DNA from: Solwaraspora sp. WMMD791
GTDB lineage: Bacteria; Actinomycetota; Actinomycetes; Mycobacteriales; Micromonosporaceae
DNA length: 64,000 bases
Assembly (NCBI RefSeq): GCF_029581195.1
Contig: NZ_CP120737.1
Coordinates: 4,379,001 to 4,443,000, forward strand
Direction of reading: 5' to 3'
Shown here: one piece after another, positions 41,437 to 49,750 of the stretch
Layout of the letters: each line of letters starts with the position of its first letter
Position numbering within the stretch: position 1 is the stretch's first letter
The notes under the pieces: generated by a model
Database searches by the model: none
What the model saw: only the letters and a program-made list of their open reading frames with translations
Told to the model about the DNA's origin: nothing
Made by a program: the position numbers and the translations under genes

Positions 41437-42288
41437 TCAGGGCAGTTGGGCCTGGACGACGCCGGCGACCACCCGGCTGCGCAGCACCTGCTGGTCGGTG
41501 GCGGCCGGCCCGTGCGCGACCGTACCGTCGGTGAGCCGGAACGCGCTGCCGTGCCACGGGCAGACCACGCAGGCGTGCCCGTTCGAGCTGATCACCGTAC
41601 CTTCGTCGAGCGGCCCGTTCTGGTGCGCGCAGTGCGCCAGCAGCACCGTCACGTCCTCGCCGTGCCGGTAGACCAGGACCGGCACGTCGTCGACCCGACG
41701 GGAGACCATCGTCGACTCGGGCAGCCCGGCGAAGTCGACGACCGGGTGCCAGCCGGCGGAGATCCGGTGCAGGTCGGGTGCCGCCTGGTTCACCCCGGCC
41801 GCCTGCTTGTAGGCCAGATGTCCGCCGAGGAAGCCGCCGGCTCCGGCCGCGGCCAGGCCGAGAAATCCGAGCGTACGGCCGGTGCGGTGCTGCCCGCGCA
41901 GCCGGGCGAGAAGCGAACCGGCATAGCAGGCGACGCCGACCGTGTTGGCGACCGCGTGCACCAGGCCGACCCGGCGCTGGTCGCGCGACAGGCTCGCCCA
42001 GTCGTTCGCCCCGGCGACCGCCGCCGGGAGCGCGGCGACGGTGCCGACCCCGACCAGGGTGGTCGCGGCCCGTCGCTGGCCGGGCAGCACATCGAGTACG
42101 GCGGCACTGAGCCAGGCACCCATCGGCACCTGGATGAGTACCGGGTGCAGCGGATGTCCGAGCCACACCCCGTGCAGCAGGTCCCGTACGCGTTCGCCGC
42201 TGATCCGCCGCTGGACGGAGCGCTGCAGCCGGTCACCGATCCGGTCCAGCACAGCCGCCTGCTCGATCTTCATCAACAGTGCCCGCAT
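41437..42288 (-). CDS. DUF2231 membrane domain fused to a Rieske [2Fe-2S] domain
   Basis: A 283-residue protein. The N-terminal half (about 40-160) is DUF2231 with four helices and the motif GHPLHPVLIQVPMGAW. The C-terminal half (about 180-283) is a Rieske domain: C-A-H in LLAHCAHQNG, then C-P-W-H in VVCPWHGSAF, giving the Cys2/His2 ligands of a 2Fe-2S cluster. Such fusions are predicted electron-transfer membrane proteins; the partner is unknown. Upstream lie two copies of the IS-type palindrome (42411-42444), about 120 nt before the ATG. Confidence 0.92.
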   Translation of the reverse strand: MRALLMKIEQAAVLDRIGDRLQRSVQRRISGERVRDLLHGVWLGHPLHPVLIQVPMGAWLSAAVLDVLPGQRRAATTLVGVGTVAALPAAVAGANDWASLSRDQRRVGLVHAVANTVGVACYAGSLLARLRGQHRTGRTLGFLGLAAAGAGGFLGGHLAYKQAAGVNQAAPDLHRISAGWHPVVDFAGLPESTMVSRRVDDVPVLVYRHGEDVTVLLAHCAHQNGPLDEGTVISSNGHACVVCPWHGSAFRLTDGTVAHGPAATDQQVLRSRVVAGVVQAQLP

Positions 42289-42410
42289 CGCTGCGACGTT
42301 CCCGCCTGGCGTCCGGTCAAACCCCCCGCGGCAGAGTTGGCGACGCCCGGATGCCGCCGCACTCCATCACCGTAGGTAACGGGCACCTACCAAATATCCG
42401 TCCAGACAAT

Positions 42411-42444
42411 ATTCCTCAGAGGTATGAATATTCCTCACAGGAAT
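42411..42444. repeat. Two tandem copies of the palindrome found at the IS ends
   Basis: ATTCCTCAGAGGTAT at 42411-42425 and ATTCCTCACAGGAAT at 42430-42444, 19 bp apart. They match ATTCCTCTGAGGAAT at both ends of the IS (4381, 5820) in 12-13 of 15 positions. The bases after the second copy (ACCGCTCTGCCG) resemble the right IS flank. No IS is present here. It may be an insertion target, an empty site or a regulator operator between divergent genes. Confidence 0.75.
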
Positions 42445-42490
42445 ACCGCTCTGCCGTGGTTGAGTTGTCCCGGCTGATGATGATGAGTGG

Positions 42491-42895
42491 GTGAACCTGC
42501 GTCGTCCGGTCAGCTCCCGCCTAGCTCTCCTTGCCTCCCCACCTGGCGTGGAGGGCGTACGGACGCAGCGCTGGCTGAACCGGCGACGCTTTCCGCTCTT
42601 CGTCGGCTGGTACCTGTTCGCCGTCGTCCCCGCGCTGCTACTCACCGGCTTCGCGGCCCGGCTGCACGAGTTGCTCGGTGCCGAGGTGGCGATCGCCGGC
42701 ACGGCGTGGCTGCTCGGGTTCCCGTACGCCGTGGTGCTGCTCAGCGATCCGCGGACCAGGCGACTTCCCGACCATGCCGACCTACGCGCCCTGTCTGCGG
42801 TGCTGCACGAGTCGCCGAATGAGGCCGACCGGGCAGCCGCCCGGGACATCGACAGCCTCAGGCTCCAACCGCAACTCGCCGGCTTCCGCGCGTGC
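42491..42895 (+). pseudogene. Truncated small membrane-protein gene
   Basis: From the GTG at 42491 the frame encodes a plausible protein for about 135 codons: a basic head, two hydrophobic helices (LFVGWYLFAVVPALLLTGFA and EVAIAGTAWLLGFPYAVVLL) and an acidic, Arg-containing segment up to FRACSRDSTC. The frame then continues without a stop, antisense through the neighbouring glycosidase-like gene to 43375, which is not protein-like. The natural C-terminus has therefore been lost, or the stop is missing. It may still be transcribed. No family recognised. Confidence 0.5.
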
Positions 42896-43972
42896 TCACG
42901 CGACTCGACCTGCGGTGACGTCGCCGGTCGGCGCTGCCGCGTCACGGGCCTTGCGGGCGCGCCCGTACGCGGCCAGCGCGTGGAAGGCAGCCTTGGGCTC
43001 CCAGGGCATGCCGGGGTAGGTCGTACCGGTCCGGCCGGCGGGCAGGACCTTCACGATCCCGAAGCTGCCGACGTCGAGGTCCTGTTCGGGATCGTCGGAC
43101 GTGGGCAGGTGCCGCGCGGCGAACGTCTGGACGAACGCGGTGTCGACGCCGCCGACGTCGTACACGTCGAGCAGCTCGCGTACGTAGGCAGCCTGCTCTG
43201 CCTCGTTCCGCTCAACGGGTTCGGTGAGCCCGACCGCCCGCGCGGTCCGTTCGTCGTACCGGATGATGTCGCTGCGGCTGCCCCGGTCGGCCGCGCCGGT
43301 GAAGGTCGCGCAGCCGAACTCGGTGACCGCGACCGGCCTGCCCTGCGACGTCATCGCGGCAAGGCTCCCGGGTAGCGCTGCGGCGTTGCTGGCGTCGCGG
43401 TAGCCGGCGTCCGTGGCGATGAAGTCGAAGGGCGTCCAGTCCACCATCTCCATAGGGAGCGACGCGTACCCTATGGGTCCATCGAACCGTTCGCGGACAC
43501 CGGCGGCCGCACGGGCCAGCAGGGCGTTGGTCCGCTGTTGCACGGCCGGCATGATCTCCCGCAGTCGCGCGGGGTCGGCGTAGGTGGCGGCGCGCTCGGT
43601 CAGTGTGCGGCCGGGCATGAGGCCGATGGTCATGAGGCTGATCTCCGAGCCGGTGAGGAACCGGATGTCAGCGCCTTGCCGTCGGATCCGCTCGGCCCGG
43701 TCGGCGGCGTCCAGAAGGAATTCCAGCAGCTGCTCCACTGTCAGGTCGTTGGTGAACGGGCAGTACCAGACCTCCAGTCCGGCGGCGGCCGCGGCTCGGG
43801 CGGCGATCTCCAGGCGATCGGCGACGCCGCCGGTGATCCGGACGGCGTCGGCGTGCAGTTCGTCGCGGATGATCCGCATCTCGGCGGCGACGACGTCGGG
43901 CGTGAAGGGTTCGTGAGTGGTGGTGCCGAGATTGGTGAACCCGGTGTCGTAGGTGACGCCCCAGGCGCGCAT
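42896..43972 (-). CDS. TIM-barrel glycosidase-like protein
   Basis: A 358-residue protein resembling a (beta/alpha)8 glycoside-hydrolase fold. MRAWGVTYDTGFTNLG is the first strand, HADAVRITGGVADRLEIAA and LEVWYCPFTNDLTVE are further strand/helix pairs. FLTGSEISLMTIG holds a conserved Glu, and RPVAVTEFGCATFTG a second Glu in the position of a catalytic nucleophile. Homologues have been annotated under misleading names. No signal peptide, so it is cytoplasmic. Divergent from the TetR regulator, with operator 1 (43985-44005) just 13 nt upstream of its start, so it is the likely regulated gene. Confidence 0.75.
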   Translation of the reverse strand: MRAWGVTYDTGFTNLGTTTHEPFTPDVVAAEMRIIRDELHADAVRITGGVADRLEIAARAAAAAGLEVWYCPFTNDLTVEQLLEFLLDAADRAERIRRQGADIRFLTGSEISLMTIGLMPGRTLTERAATYADPARLREIMPAVQQRTNALLARAAAGVRERFDGPIGYASLPMEMVDWTPFDFIATDAGYRDASNAAALPGSLAAMTSQGRPVAVTEFGCATFTGAADRGSRSDIIRYDERTARAVGLTEPVERNEAEQAAYVRELLDVYDVGGVDTAFVQTFAARHLPTSDDPEQDLDVGSFGIVKVLPAGRTGTTYPGMPWEPKAAFHALAAYGRARKARDAAAPTGDVTAGRVA

Positions 43973-43984
43973 GACAGCCTCCCT

Positions 43985-44005
43985 TAAGGTACTGACCGTA
44001 CCTTA
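43985..44005. promoter_or_regulatory. TetR operator 1
   Basis: Perfect inverted repeat TAAGGTAC-TGACC-GTACCTTA (8-bp arms, 5-bp spacer) directly upstream of the glycosidase-like gene. Its core GGTAC-N5-GTACC is shared with operator 2, centred 28 bp away. Confidence 0.75.
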
Positions 44006-44013
44006 CTGCAATT

Positions 44014-44032
44014 ACGGTACGGTGGGTACCGT
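44014..44032. promoter_or_regulatory. TetR operator 2, overlapping the tetR start codon
   Basis: ACGGTAC-GGTGG-GTACCGT (7-bp arms, 5-bp spacer). Its right arm covers the first two bases of the GTG start at 44031, so binding would block autogenous expression. Same core and spacing as operator 1. Confidence 0.72.
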
Positions 44033-44627
44033 GGCTGGTGGGCGTCGACGGGGTACGGAGGTGGCGGAGGCCATCCTCCGCGCGGCCGCCGAGGAGTTGG
44101 CCACCTCCGGCTATGCCGGGATGACCATGGACAAGGTCGCCCGACGTGCGGGCACGAACAAGAACGCGATCTACCGGCGCTGGCCACATCGCGCCGCGCT
44201 CGGCGTCGCGGCCTACAAGCACCTCGCCGACACCCACACCCCGGCACCGGACACCGGCAGCCTCCGTGACGACGCGCTGGCGCTGCTGCGGCAGGCCAAC
44301 GCCACCTGGTCCTCACCGCGCGGCGCGATCCTGCGCGAACTGCTGGCCGCCGCCGCCGACGAACCGGTCCTCCTGGAACTCCTGCGCGACCAGGCCGCTG
44401 GCGGCAGCGCGCTGAACGCCGCCTGGTTCGCGCTGCTCAGTCGAGGTGTCGCCCGTGGTGAGGCGCCCCCGGAAGCGATCCACCCACGAGTGGCGTCGCT
44501 GCCGATGACGCTGCTGCGCGGCGAGTACGCGCTACGTGGCACTCCGGCCGTCCCGGACGAGGTCCTCGTCGAGATCATCGACGAGATCTTCCTGCCACTG
44601 CTCAACGGCCGAGCGGTACCGCGCTGA
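44031..44627 (+). CDS. TetR family regulator
   Basis: A 198-residue regulator. The helix-turn-helix (about 12-58) contains ILRAAAEELATSGYAGMTMD, KVARRAGTNKNAIYRRWPHR and the conserved Y-R-R-W. The ligand domain (about 70-195) has features of the TetR_C_16-like group (RGAILRELLAAAADEPVLL). GTG at 44031 is chosen; an in-frame GTG at 44022 is possible. Two matching palindromes sit between it and the divergent glycosidase-like gene, one overlapping its own start. It should therefore repress both, and the inducer may be a sugar-like ligand. Confidence 0.9.
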   Translation: MAGGRRRGTEVAEAILRAAAEELATSGYAGMTMDKVARRAGTNKNAIYRRWPHRAALGVAAYKHLADTHTPAPDTGSLRDDALALLRQANATWSSPRGAILRELLAAAADEPVLLELLRDQAAGGSALNAAWFALLSRGVARGEAPPEAIHPRVASLPMTLLRGEYALRGTPAVPDEVLVEIIDEIFLPLLNGRAVPR

Positions 44628-44682
44628 CGTTACGGCTGAGGCGGAGGCCCGTCCGGACGGCGACCTGCGCCCAGCGCCCAGG

Positions 44683-46059
44683 TCAGGTGAGTTGCGCTAC
44701 GGCGGTCTGGATGGCGCGGTGCACCGTCGGGTACGCGTAGATCATGTGCCGCAGGCTGGTCAGCGGCACTTCGCCGTGGACGGCGACGGCGAGCGCGCCG
44801 AGCACCTCGCCGCCGGTCGGCCCCGCCGAGGTCGCCCCGACGAGCACCCCCCGGTCGGCGTCGGCGACCAGTTTGATGAAGCCGTCGTTGCCCGGCCCGT
44901 GGATAAAGCCGCGTGACGACTCCGCGACGTCGGTGACCGCCACCGCGACGTTCACACCCTGCTCGCGGGCCTGCTGCTCGGTCAGGCCGACGGCACCGAT
45001 CTCCGGGTCGGTGAAGGTGACCCGGGGCACCGCCCGGTACTCGGCGGTCGGCCCGCCCTGGCCGAGGATGTCGCGGACCGCCACGTCCGCCTGGTACATG
45101 GCCAGGTGGGTGAAGGCGCCGTGGCCGGCGACGTCGCCGACCGCCCACAGCCCGTCGGCGACGCGCATCCGGTCGTCGACCGGCAGGTGCCGGGCGGCCG
45201 GGTCCAGGCCGACGGTGTCGAGGCCGAGGCCGCCGAGGTCGCTGCGTCGTCCGGTGGCGACGAGCAGCCGCTGCCCGCTCTCCGGGCCGCCCTGGGACAG
45301 ATGTACGGCGAACGTGTCGTCGCGGTGCTCGATCCACTCGGCGCGGCTGCCGAGCCGGATCCGTACCCCGTCGTCGCCGAGGACCCGGGCGGCCAGCGCC
45401 GACGACTCCGGCTCCTCGCGGGCCAGCACCCGCTGGCCGGGCTCGACGATGGTGACCCGTACGCCGAACCGGGCGAAGACCTGGGCCAGCTCCAGCCCGA
45501 TCGCGCCACCGCCGAGGACGACCAGCGACTCGGGCAGTTCGGTGACCTCGATGGCTTCCTTGTTGGTCCAGTACGGCGTACCGGCCAGCCCGTCGATCGG
45601 TGGCACCACGGCGACGGTGCCGGTGGCGAGGACGACGCCAAGGCGGGCGGTGAACTCCTGCCCGTCGACGTCGACCCGGCCGGGTCCGGTGAGCCGGGCG
45701 GTGCCGTGCAGCACCCGTACCCCTTTGTCGGTGAGCCGGTCCACGGCGGCGGTGTCGGTCCAGTCGGCGGTGGCCTCGTCGCGGATCCGCCGCGCGACCG
45801 GTGTCCAGTCGGGACGGACGTCGGCGGCGCCGGCCAGGCCGTCGATGCGGCGGCCCTCGGCGAGGGCGTTCGCGGCCCGGATCATCATTTTGCTCGGTAC
45901 GCAGCCCCAGTACGGGCATTCGCCGCCGACCAGTCGGCGTTCGACGCCGACGACGGTCAGGCCGGCCTGGCCGAGACGGCCGGCGACCTCTTCACCCCCG
46001 ACACCCAGCCCGATGACGACGACGTCCACCTGCTGCGGCTCACCCATGGGGGTCAGCAT
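44683..46059 (-). CDS. FAD-dependent pyridine nucleotide-disulfide oxidoreductase
   Basis: A 458-residue class I flavoprotein disulfide reductase (dihydrolipoamide dehydrogenase/mercuric reductase group). VVVIGLGVGGEEVAG binds FAD, and the redox-active disulfide is in GGECPYWGCVPSK (Cys-x4-Cys). VVLGGGAIGLELAQVF binds NAD(P). GLWAVGDVAGHGAFTHLA is the second FAD site. The dimerisation domain ends with AYPTVHRAIQTAV, where the catalytic His-Glu pair is replaced by His-Arg. It probably serves redox homeostasis rather than a dehydrogenase complex. A photolyase gene ends 24 nt upstream, so it is the third gene of a minus-strand unit. Confidence 0.9.
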   Translation of the reverse strand: MLTPMGEPQQVDVVVIGLGVGGEEVAGRLGQAGLTVVGVERRLVGGECPYWGCVPSKMMIRAANALAEGRRIDGLAGAADVRPDWTPVARRIRDEATADWTDTAAVDRLTDKGVRVLHGTARLTGPGRVDVDGQEFTARLGVVLATGTVAVVPPIDGLAGTPYWTNKEAIEVTELPESLVVLGGGAIGLELAQVFARFGVRVTIVEPGQRVLAREEPESSALAARVLGDDGVRIRLGSRAEWIEHRDDTFAVHLSQGGPESGQRLLVATGRRSDLGGLGLDTVGLDPAARHLPVDDRMRVADGLWAVGDVAGHGAFTHLAMYQADVAVRDILGQGGPTAEYRAVPRVTFTDPEIGAVGLTEQQAREQGVNVAVAVTDVAESSRGFIHGPGNDGFIKLVADADRGVLVGATSAGPTGGEVLGALAVAVHGEVPLTSLRHMIYAYPTVHRAIQTAVAQLT

Positions 46060-46083
46060 GTCATCCCACTGTGCGACGCAGGC

Positions 46084-47400
46084 TCAGCGGTCCGACAGTG
46101 GCGGTGGGTAGTCGAGTCCGGCTCGGACGGCGAGCGGCAACCGCCAGGGTTCGTGGACGGCGGCTCCTGCGACGTCGGCCAGCTCCGGCACCCAGCGGCG
46201 GACGTATTCGCCGGCCGGGTCGAAGCGGTGTGCCTGGCGCAGCGGGTTGAACCGCCGGTTCGGCCGGGTGTCGTTGCCGGTGCCGGCGACCCACTGCCAG
46301 TTGCCGGAGTTGTTCGGCAGGTCGCCGTCGAGCAGCCACCGGTCGAACCAGGCCCGGCCGGCCCGCCAGTCCAGGCCGAGCTCCTTGGTCAGGTACCCGG
46401 CGGTGATCAGCCGGGCCCGGTTGTGCATCCAGCCTTCGGCCTGCAGCTGCCGCATGCCGGAGTCGACGATCGGCAGTCCGGTGCGGCCGGTCTGCCAGGC
46501 GTCCAGCGCGGCGGCGTCGTGCCGCCACTGCTCGGTGGCGCCCCGCCGGTAGGCGGTGGTGGCCAGGTCGGGGAAGGCGTACGCGACCTGGTAGTGGAAG
46601 TCCCGCCAGCACAGTTGCCGGACGAACGGCCCGTCGCGGTCACCGGCGGCGGTGGCCACCTCCAGCGGGGACAGGCAGCCGAACCGCAGGTACGGGCTGA
46701 GCCGGGAGGTGGCGTCGCCGGGCAGGTCGTCGTGGCGGTCACCGTACTGGTCGAGACTGCCCAGCCAGTCCCGCAGCCGGCGCCGCCCAGCGGTCTCGCC
46801 CCCGACGGCGACCTGCGGCGACCCGCCAGTGCCGGGCTGCGGCGACTCGCCGGCGGGCAGCGCCGGCAGCCGGCCGACGGTCAGACCCTCGGGGGTCGGC
46901 ACCCGGTTCGGCGCGGCGTGTCCGGTCCGCCAGTCGGCGGCGCTCCAGGCCCGGAAGTACGGGGTGAAGACCTTGTAGTGGTCGCCGCCGGTCGGGGTCA
47001 GCGCCGCCGGGTCGACCACGGTCAGGCCAGGAAACGCCCGGTACGCGATGCGGTGCCGTTCGCATTCGTCGCGTAGCCGCCGCTCCCGGTGCCGGGCGTA
47101 GTGGCTGACGTCGGCGGAGAGCGCGACGCCGTCGGCGTCGAGCTCGCGGGCCAGCCGGATCGTCTCGGCGACCGGGTCGCCGTGGCGCAGCACCAGGTCG
47201 CCGCCGCGACCGCGCAGCGCGGTCCGCAGGTCGGCGAGGCTCTGGTGGAGGAACCGGTCCCGGTTGGGGCTGCGCCCGGCGAGCCGGGGGTCGAGGACGA
47301 ACAGCGGCACGACCTGCTGCGCGGTGGCGCAGGCGGTGGCCAGTGCCGGGTGGTCGTGCACCCGCAGGTCGCGGGTGAACAGCACGACAGCGGTACGCAC
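46084..47400 (-). CDS. phr: Deoxyribodipyrimidine photolyase
   Basis: A 438-residue class I photolyase that uses light to split pyrimidine dimers. The N-terminal antenna domain opens with VLFTRDLRVHDHPAL. The FAD domain has SRLSPYLRFGCLSPLE, LCWRDFHYQVAYAFP, IVDSGMRQLQAEGWMHNRAR and LDGDLPNNSGNWQWVAGTG, all canonical. It starts at GTG 47400, two bases after the crtB stop, so the two are one transcript. Position beside LitR-controlled carotenoid genes is common in actinobacteria: light both damages DNA and provides the repair energy. Confidence 0.95.
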   Translation of the reverse strand: MRTAVVLFTRDLRVHDHPALATACATAQQVVPLFVLDPRLAGRSPNRDRFLHQSLADLRTALRGRGGDLVLRHGDPVAETIRLARELDADGVALSADVSHYARHRERRLRDECERHRIAYRAFPGLTVVDPAALTPTGGDHYKVFTPYFRAWSAADWRTGHAAPNRVPTPEGLTVGRLPALPAGESPQPGTGGSPQVAVGGETAGRRRLRDWLGSLDQYGDRHDDLPGDATSRLSPYLRFGCLSPLEVATAAGDRDGPFVRQLCWRDFHYQVAYAFPDLATTAYRRGATEQWRHDAAALDAWQTGRTGLPIVDSGMRQLQAEGWMHNRARLITAGYLTKELGLDWRAGRAWFDRWLLDGDLPNNSGNWQWVAGTGNDTRPNRRFNPLRQAHRFDPAGEYVRRWVPELADVAGAAVHEPWRLPLAVRAGLDYPPPLSDR

Positions 47401-47402
47401 GG

Positions 47403-48383
47403 CTACGGCGCGGCCGGTGGCACGGGGACAGCGGCCAGTTCGGGTTGCCGCTGCGTCGGCGGGTCGACCCGGACCGTGAGGGTGGGGCCGGGCACCGTCA
47501 CCGGGGTGCCGGTCGGGGTGAGCAGTGCGCGGGCGGCGACAGCGGCGCGGTGCCGGTGCGGCACGGTCGCGCGGCGCCGGAACACGTCGTAGCCCTGCGC
47601 GGCGACCTCGTCGAGGATGCCGCCGTAGAGGGCGTACGCGGTGCGCATGCAGGCCTGCGAGGCGGGTTCGAGCATCGTGATGCCCGGTGCCGCGGCCGTG
47701 TAGTGGGCCTGGGCGCGGGCGACCTCGTACTGGATCAGCTCGATGATCTCCGGGGTGGCGCGGCGCTGGCGGGCGGCCTCGACGAGGTCGGCGCGGGTCA
47801 GGCCGAACCGGTCCAGGTCCTCGTCGGGCAGGTAGGTGCGGCCGCGTTCGAGGTCCTCGCCGACGTCGCGGATGAAGTTGGTGAGCTGGAAGGCGAAGCC
47901 GAGTTGGCGGGCCGGTTCGCGGGCGGCGGCCCGGTCGGTGCTGCCGAGGATCGGCAACATCATGGTGCCGATCACCGCCGCCGAGCCTTCCATGTAGTCG
48001 AGCAGGTCGGTGTATCGCGGGTACGAGGTGACGGTCAGGTCCATCGCCATGCTCCGCAGGAACGCGGTGAAGTCGGCGGTGTCCAGGTCGAACACGGCGA
48101 TGGTGTGCAGCACGGCCGGCAGCAGCGGGTCGTCGACGGCGGCACCGTGCAGGCCGGCGAGGAACCGCTCGGACCACTGTTCGAGGGCGGCGGCCCGGTC
48201 GGCGGCGGGGAGTGCGTCGGTGCGGTCCACGATTTCATCCGCGTAGCGGGTAAATCCGTACAAAGCATGAACATGACGTCGTTTCCACTGCGGCAGCAGC
48301 CGGGTCGCGAGATAGTAGGTACGGCCGTGCCGTTTGTGCAGCTCGCGGCAGCTGGCGTAGGCAGCTGACAGGTCCGTGACCAC
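47403..48383 (-). CDS. crtB: Phytoene/squalene synthase
   Basis: A 326-residue head-to-head prenyl synthase that condenses two GGPP to phytoene. First Asp-rich motif YADEIVDRT; second NFIRDVGEDLERGRTYLP with D-V-G-E-D. YMEGSAAVIGTMMLPILG and the C-terminal YDVFRRRATVPHRHR also fit. Divergent from crtE, with 80 bp between that contain three TCGACGCA copies. Upstream of and tightly spaced with phr, suggesting coordinated light control. The C-terminal 30 residues are Pro-rich. Confidence 0.95.
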   Translation of the reverse strand: MVTDLSAAYASCRELHKRHGRTYYLATRLLPQWKRRHVHALYGFTRYADEIVDRTDALPAADRAAALEQWSERFLAGLHGAAVDDPLLPAVLHTIAVFDLDTADFTAFLRSMAMDLTVTSYPRYTDLLDYMEGSAAVIGTMMLPILGSTDRAAAREPARQLGFAFQLTNFIRDVGEDLERGRTYLPDEDLDRFGLTRADLVEAARQRRATPEIIELIQYEVARAQAHYTAAAPGITMLEPASQACMRTAYALYGGILDEVAAQGYDVFRRRATVPHRHRAAVAARALLTPTGTPVTVPGPTLTVRVDPPTQRQPELAAVPVPPAAP

Positions 48384-48399
48384 CGGCCCCCCTCGTATT

Positions 48400-48434
48400 T
48401 CGACGCAGAACTCTTCGACGCAAGAATCGACGCA
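48400..48434. promoter_or_regulatory. Three TCGACGCA repeats in the divergent crtE/crtB promoter
   Basis: Copies at 48400-48407, 48415-48422 and 48427-48434, spaced 15 and 12 bp. A -10-like TAGGGT lies at 48446-48451, 12 nt before the crtE GTG. The spacer to a -35 would be unusual, as expected for MerR-type control. Likely operators for the LitR-type regulator encoded at 51842; the assignment is inference. Confidence 0.55.
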
Positions 48435-48463
48435 ATTTCAAAGCCTAGGGTACGCTCGATCCC

Positions 48464-49717
48464 GTGGCCAATCACACCGTTGCCGGCAATACCCTGAAAT
48501 CCGGCGATACCGCGGGTGCCGGTGTCGGCAGCACGGTGCACTCCCCGGCCGCGGCCGACCCGGCACACTCCCCGGCCGGGCCCGCGGCGGATCCGGCCAC
48601 CGCCGGGCCGGCACCCACCGGTGCGCGCCGCGAGCTGACCGCCGCGGTCACCGACACCCTGATCGACTTTCTCAGCGCCGAGCTGTCCATGCTCGACCGG
48701 ATCGACCCGGCACTACGGCCGTTCGCCCAGGTCGCCCGGGACACCGTGCTCGGCGGCGGCAAACAGCTACGCCCGATGTTCGCCCACTGGGGCTGGCGTG
48801 GCGTGGTCGGCACCACACCGTCGGTGACCCCGGTTCTGCCGGCGCTGGCCGCACTGGAGCTGCTGCACGCCTTCGCCCTGGTCCACGACGACGTCATGGA
48901 CGCGTCCGCCACCCGACGCGGCCTGCCCACCGCGCACCGCCGGCTCGCCGGCCAGCACCGGGACGCCGGCAGGGCCGGCGACCCCGACCGGTTCGGCGAC
49001 GCCGCCGCCGTCCTGGTCGGCGACCTCTGCCTGGTCTGGGCCGACCGGCTGCTGGCCACCGCCGACCTGCCGGCGTCGACCCTGCTGGCGGTACGCCGTT
49101 GCTACGACCAGATGCGAGTGGAGACGATCGCCGGGCAGTACCTGGACATCCTCGGTGAGGCCGAGTCGGCCGACTGGCCGATCGACCGCGCGATGCGGGT
49201 GGCCCGGTACAAGACCGCCTGCTACACCGTGCTGCGGCCGCTGCACCTCGGTGCGGCGCTGGCCGGCCCGGCCACCGACCCGGCGGTCTGGGCGGCGTAC
49301 CGCCGCTACGGCACCGACGTCGGCGAGGCGTTCCAGCTCCGCGACGACCTGCTCGGTGTCTTCGGGGATCCGGCCCGCACCGGCAAACCCGCCGGCGACG
49401 ATCTGCGGACGGGTAAACCGACCGCGCTGCTGCTCGTCGCCCGCGAACTGGCCACCGAGACGCAACGCGCCGAACTGGCCGCGGCCGTGCCGCCGGCCGG
49501 CACCACCGGACCGGACACGGCGGCAGGACCGGACGCGGCGGCGGTCGCGCGGATGACCGAGATCGTCGTCGAGACCGGTGCCGCCGTCCGGGTGGAGCGG
49601 ATGATCGAGCAGCGGGTGGCGACGGCGGTCGCCGCACTGGACACCGCGCCGATCGACGACGCCGCCCGGACCGCGCTCACCGGCCTCGCGGTGACCGCCA
49701 CGACCCGCCAGACATAA
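48464..49717 (+). CDS. crtE: Polyprenyl (geranylgeranyl) diphosphate synthase
   Basis: A 417-residue trans-prenyltransferase. A 55-residue Ala/Pro-rich extension precedes the domain. The first Asp-rich motif is D-D-V-M-D at 142-146, following FALVH and followed by ATRRG. The second is FQLRDDLLGVFGDP. GGGKQLRPMF binds the diphosphate. Most likely makes GGPP for crtB, judged from its neighbours; chain length cannot be read directly. Starts at GTG 48464, 12 nt after TAGGGT. It begins the plus-strand unit crtE-crtI-idi-litR. Confidence 0.93.
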   Translation: MANHTVAGNTLKSGDTAGAGVGSTVHSPAAADPAHSPAGPAADPATAGPAPTGARRELTAAVTDTLIDFLSAELSMLDRIDPALRPFAQVARDTVLGGGKQLRPMFAHWGWRGVVGTTPSVTPVLPALAALELLHAFALVHDDVMDASATRRGLPTAHRRLAGQHRDAGRAGDPDRFGDAAAVLVGDLCLVWADRLLATADLPASTLLAVRRCYDQMRVETIAGQYLDILGEAESADWPIDRAMRVARYKTACYTVLRPLHLGAALAGPATDPAVWAAYRRYGTDVGEAFQLRDDLLGVFGDPARTGKPAGDDLRTGKPTALLLVARELATETQRAELAAAVPPAGTTGPDTAAGPDAAAVARMTEIVVETGAAVRVERMIEQRVATAVAALDTAPIDDAARTALTGLAVTATTRQT

Positions 49718-49750
49718 GGTGAGCACTGCTCAGAAGGAGGTGGTCGCGGC

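Noticed and set aside
46084-48177. A 697-codon photolyase frame
   Set aside because: The extra N-terminal part is an alternative frame of crtB; the conserved photolyase start is at GTG 47400.
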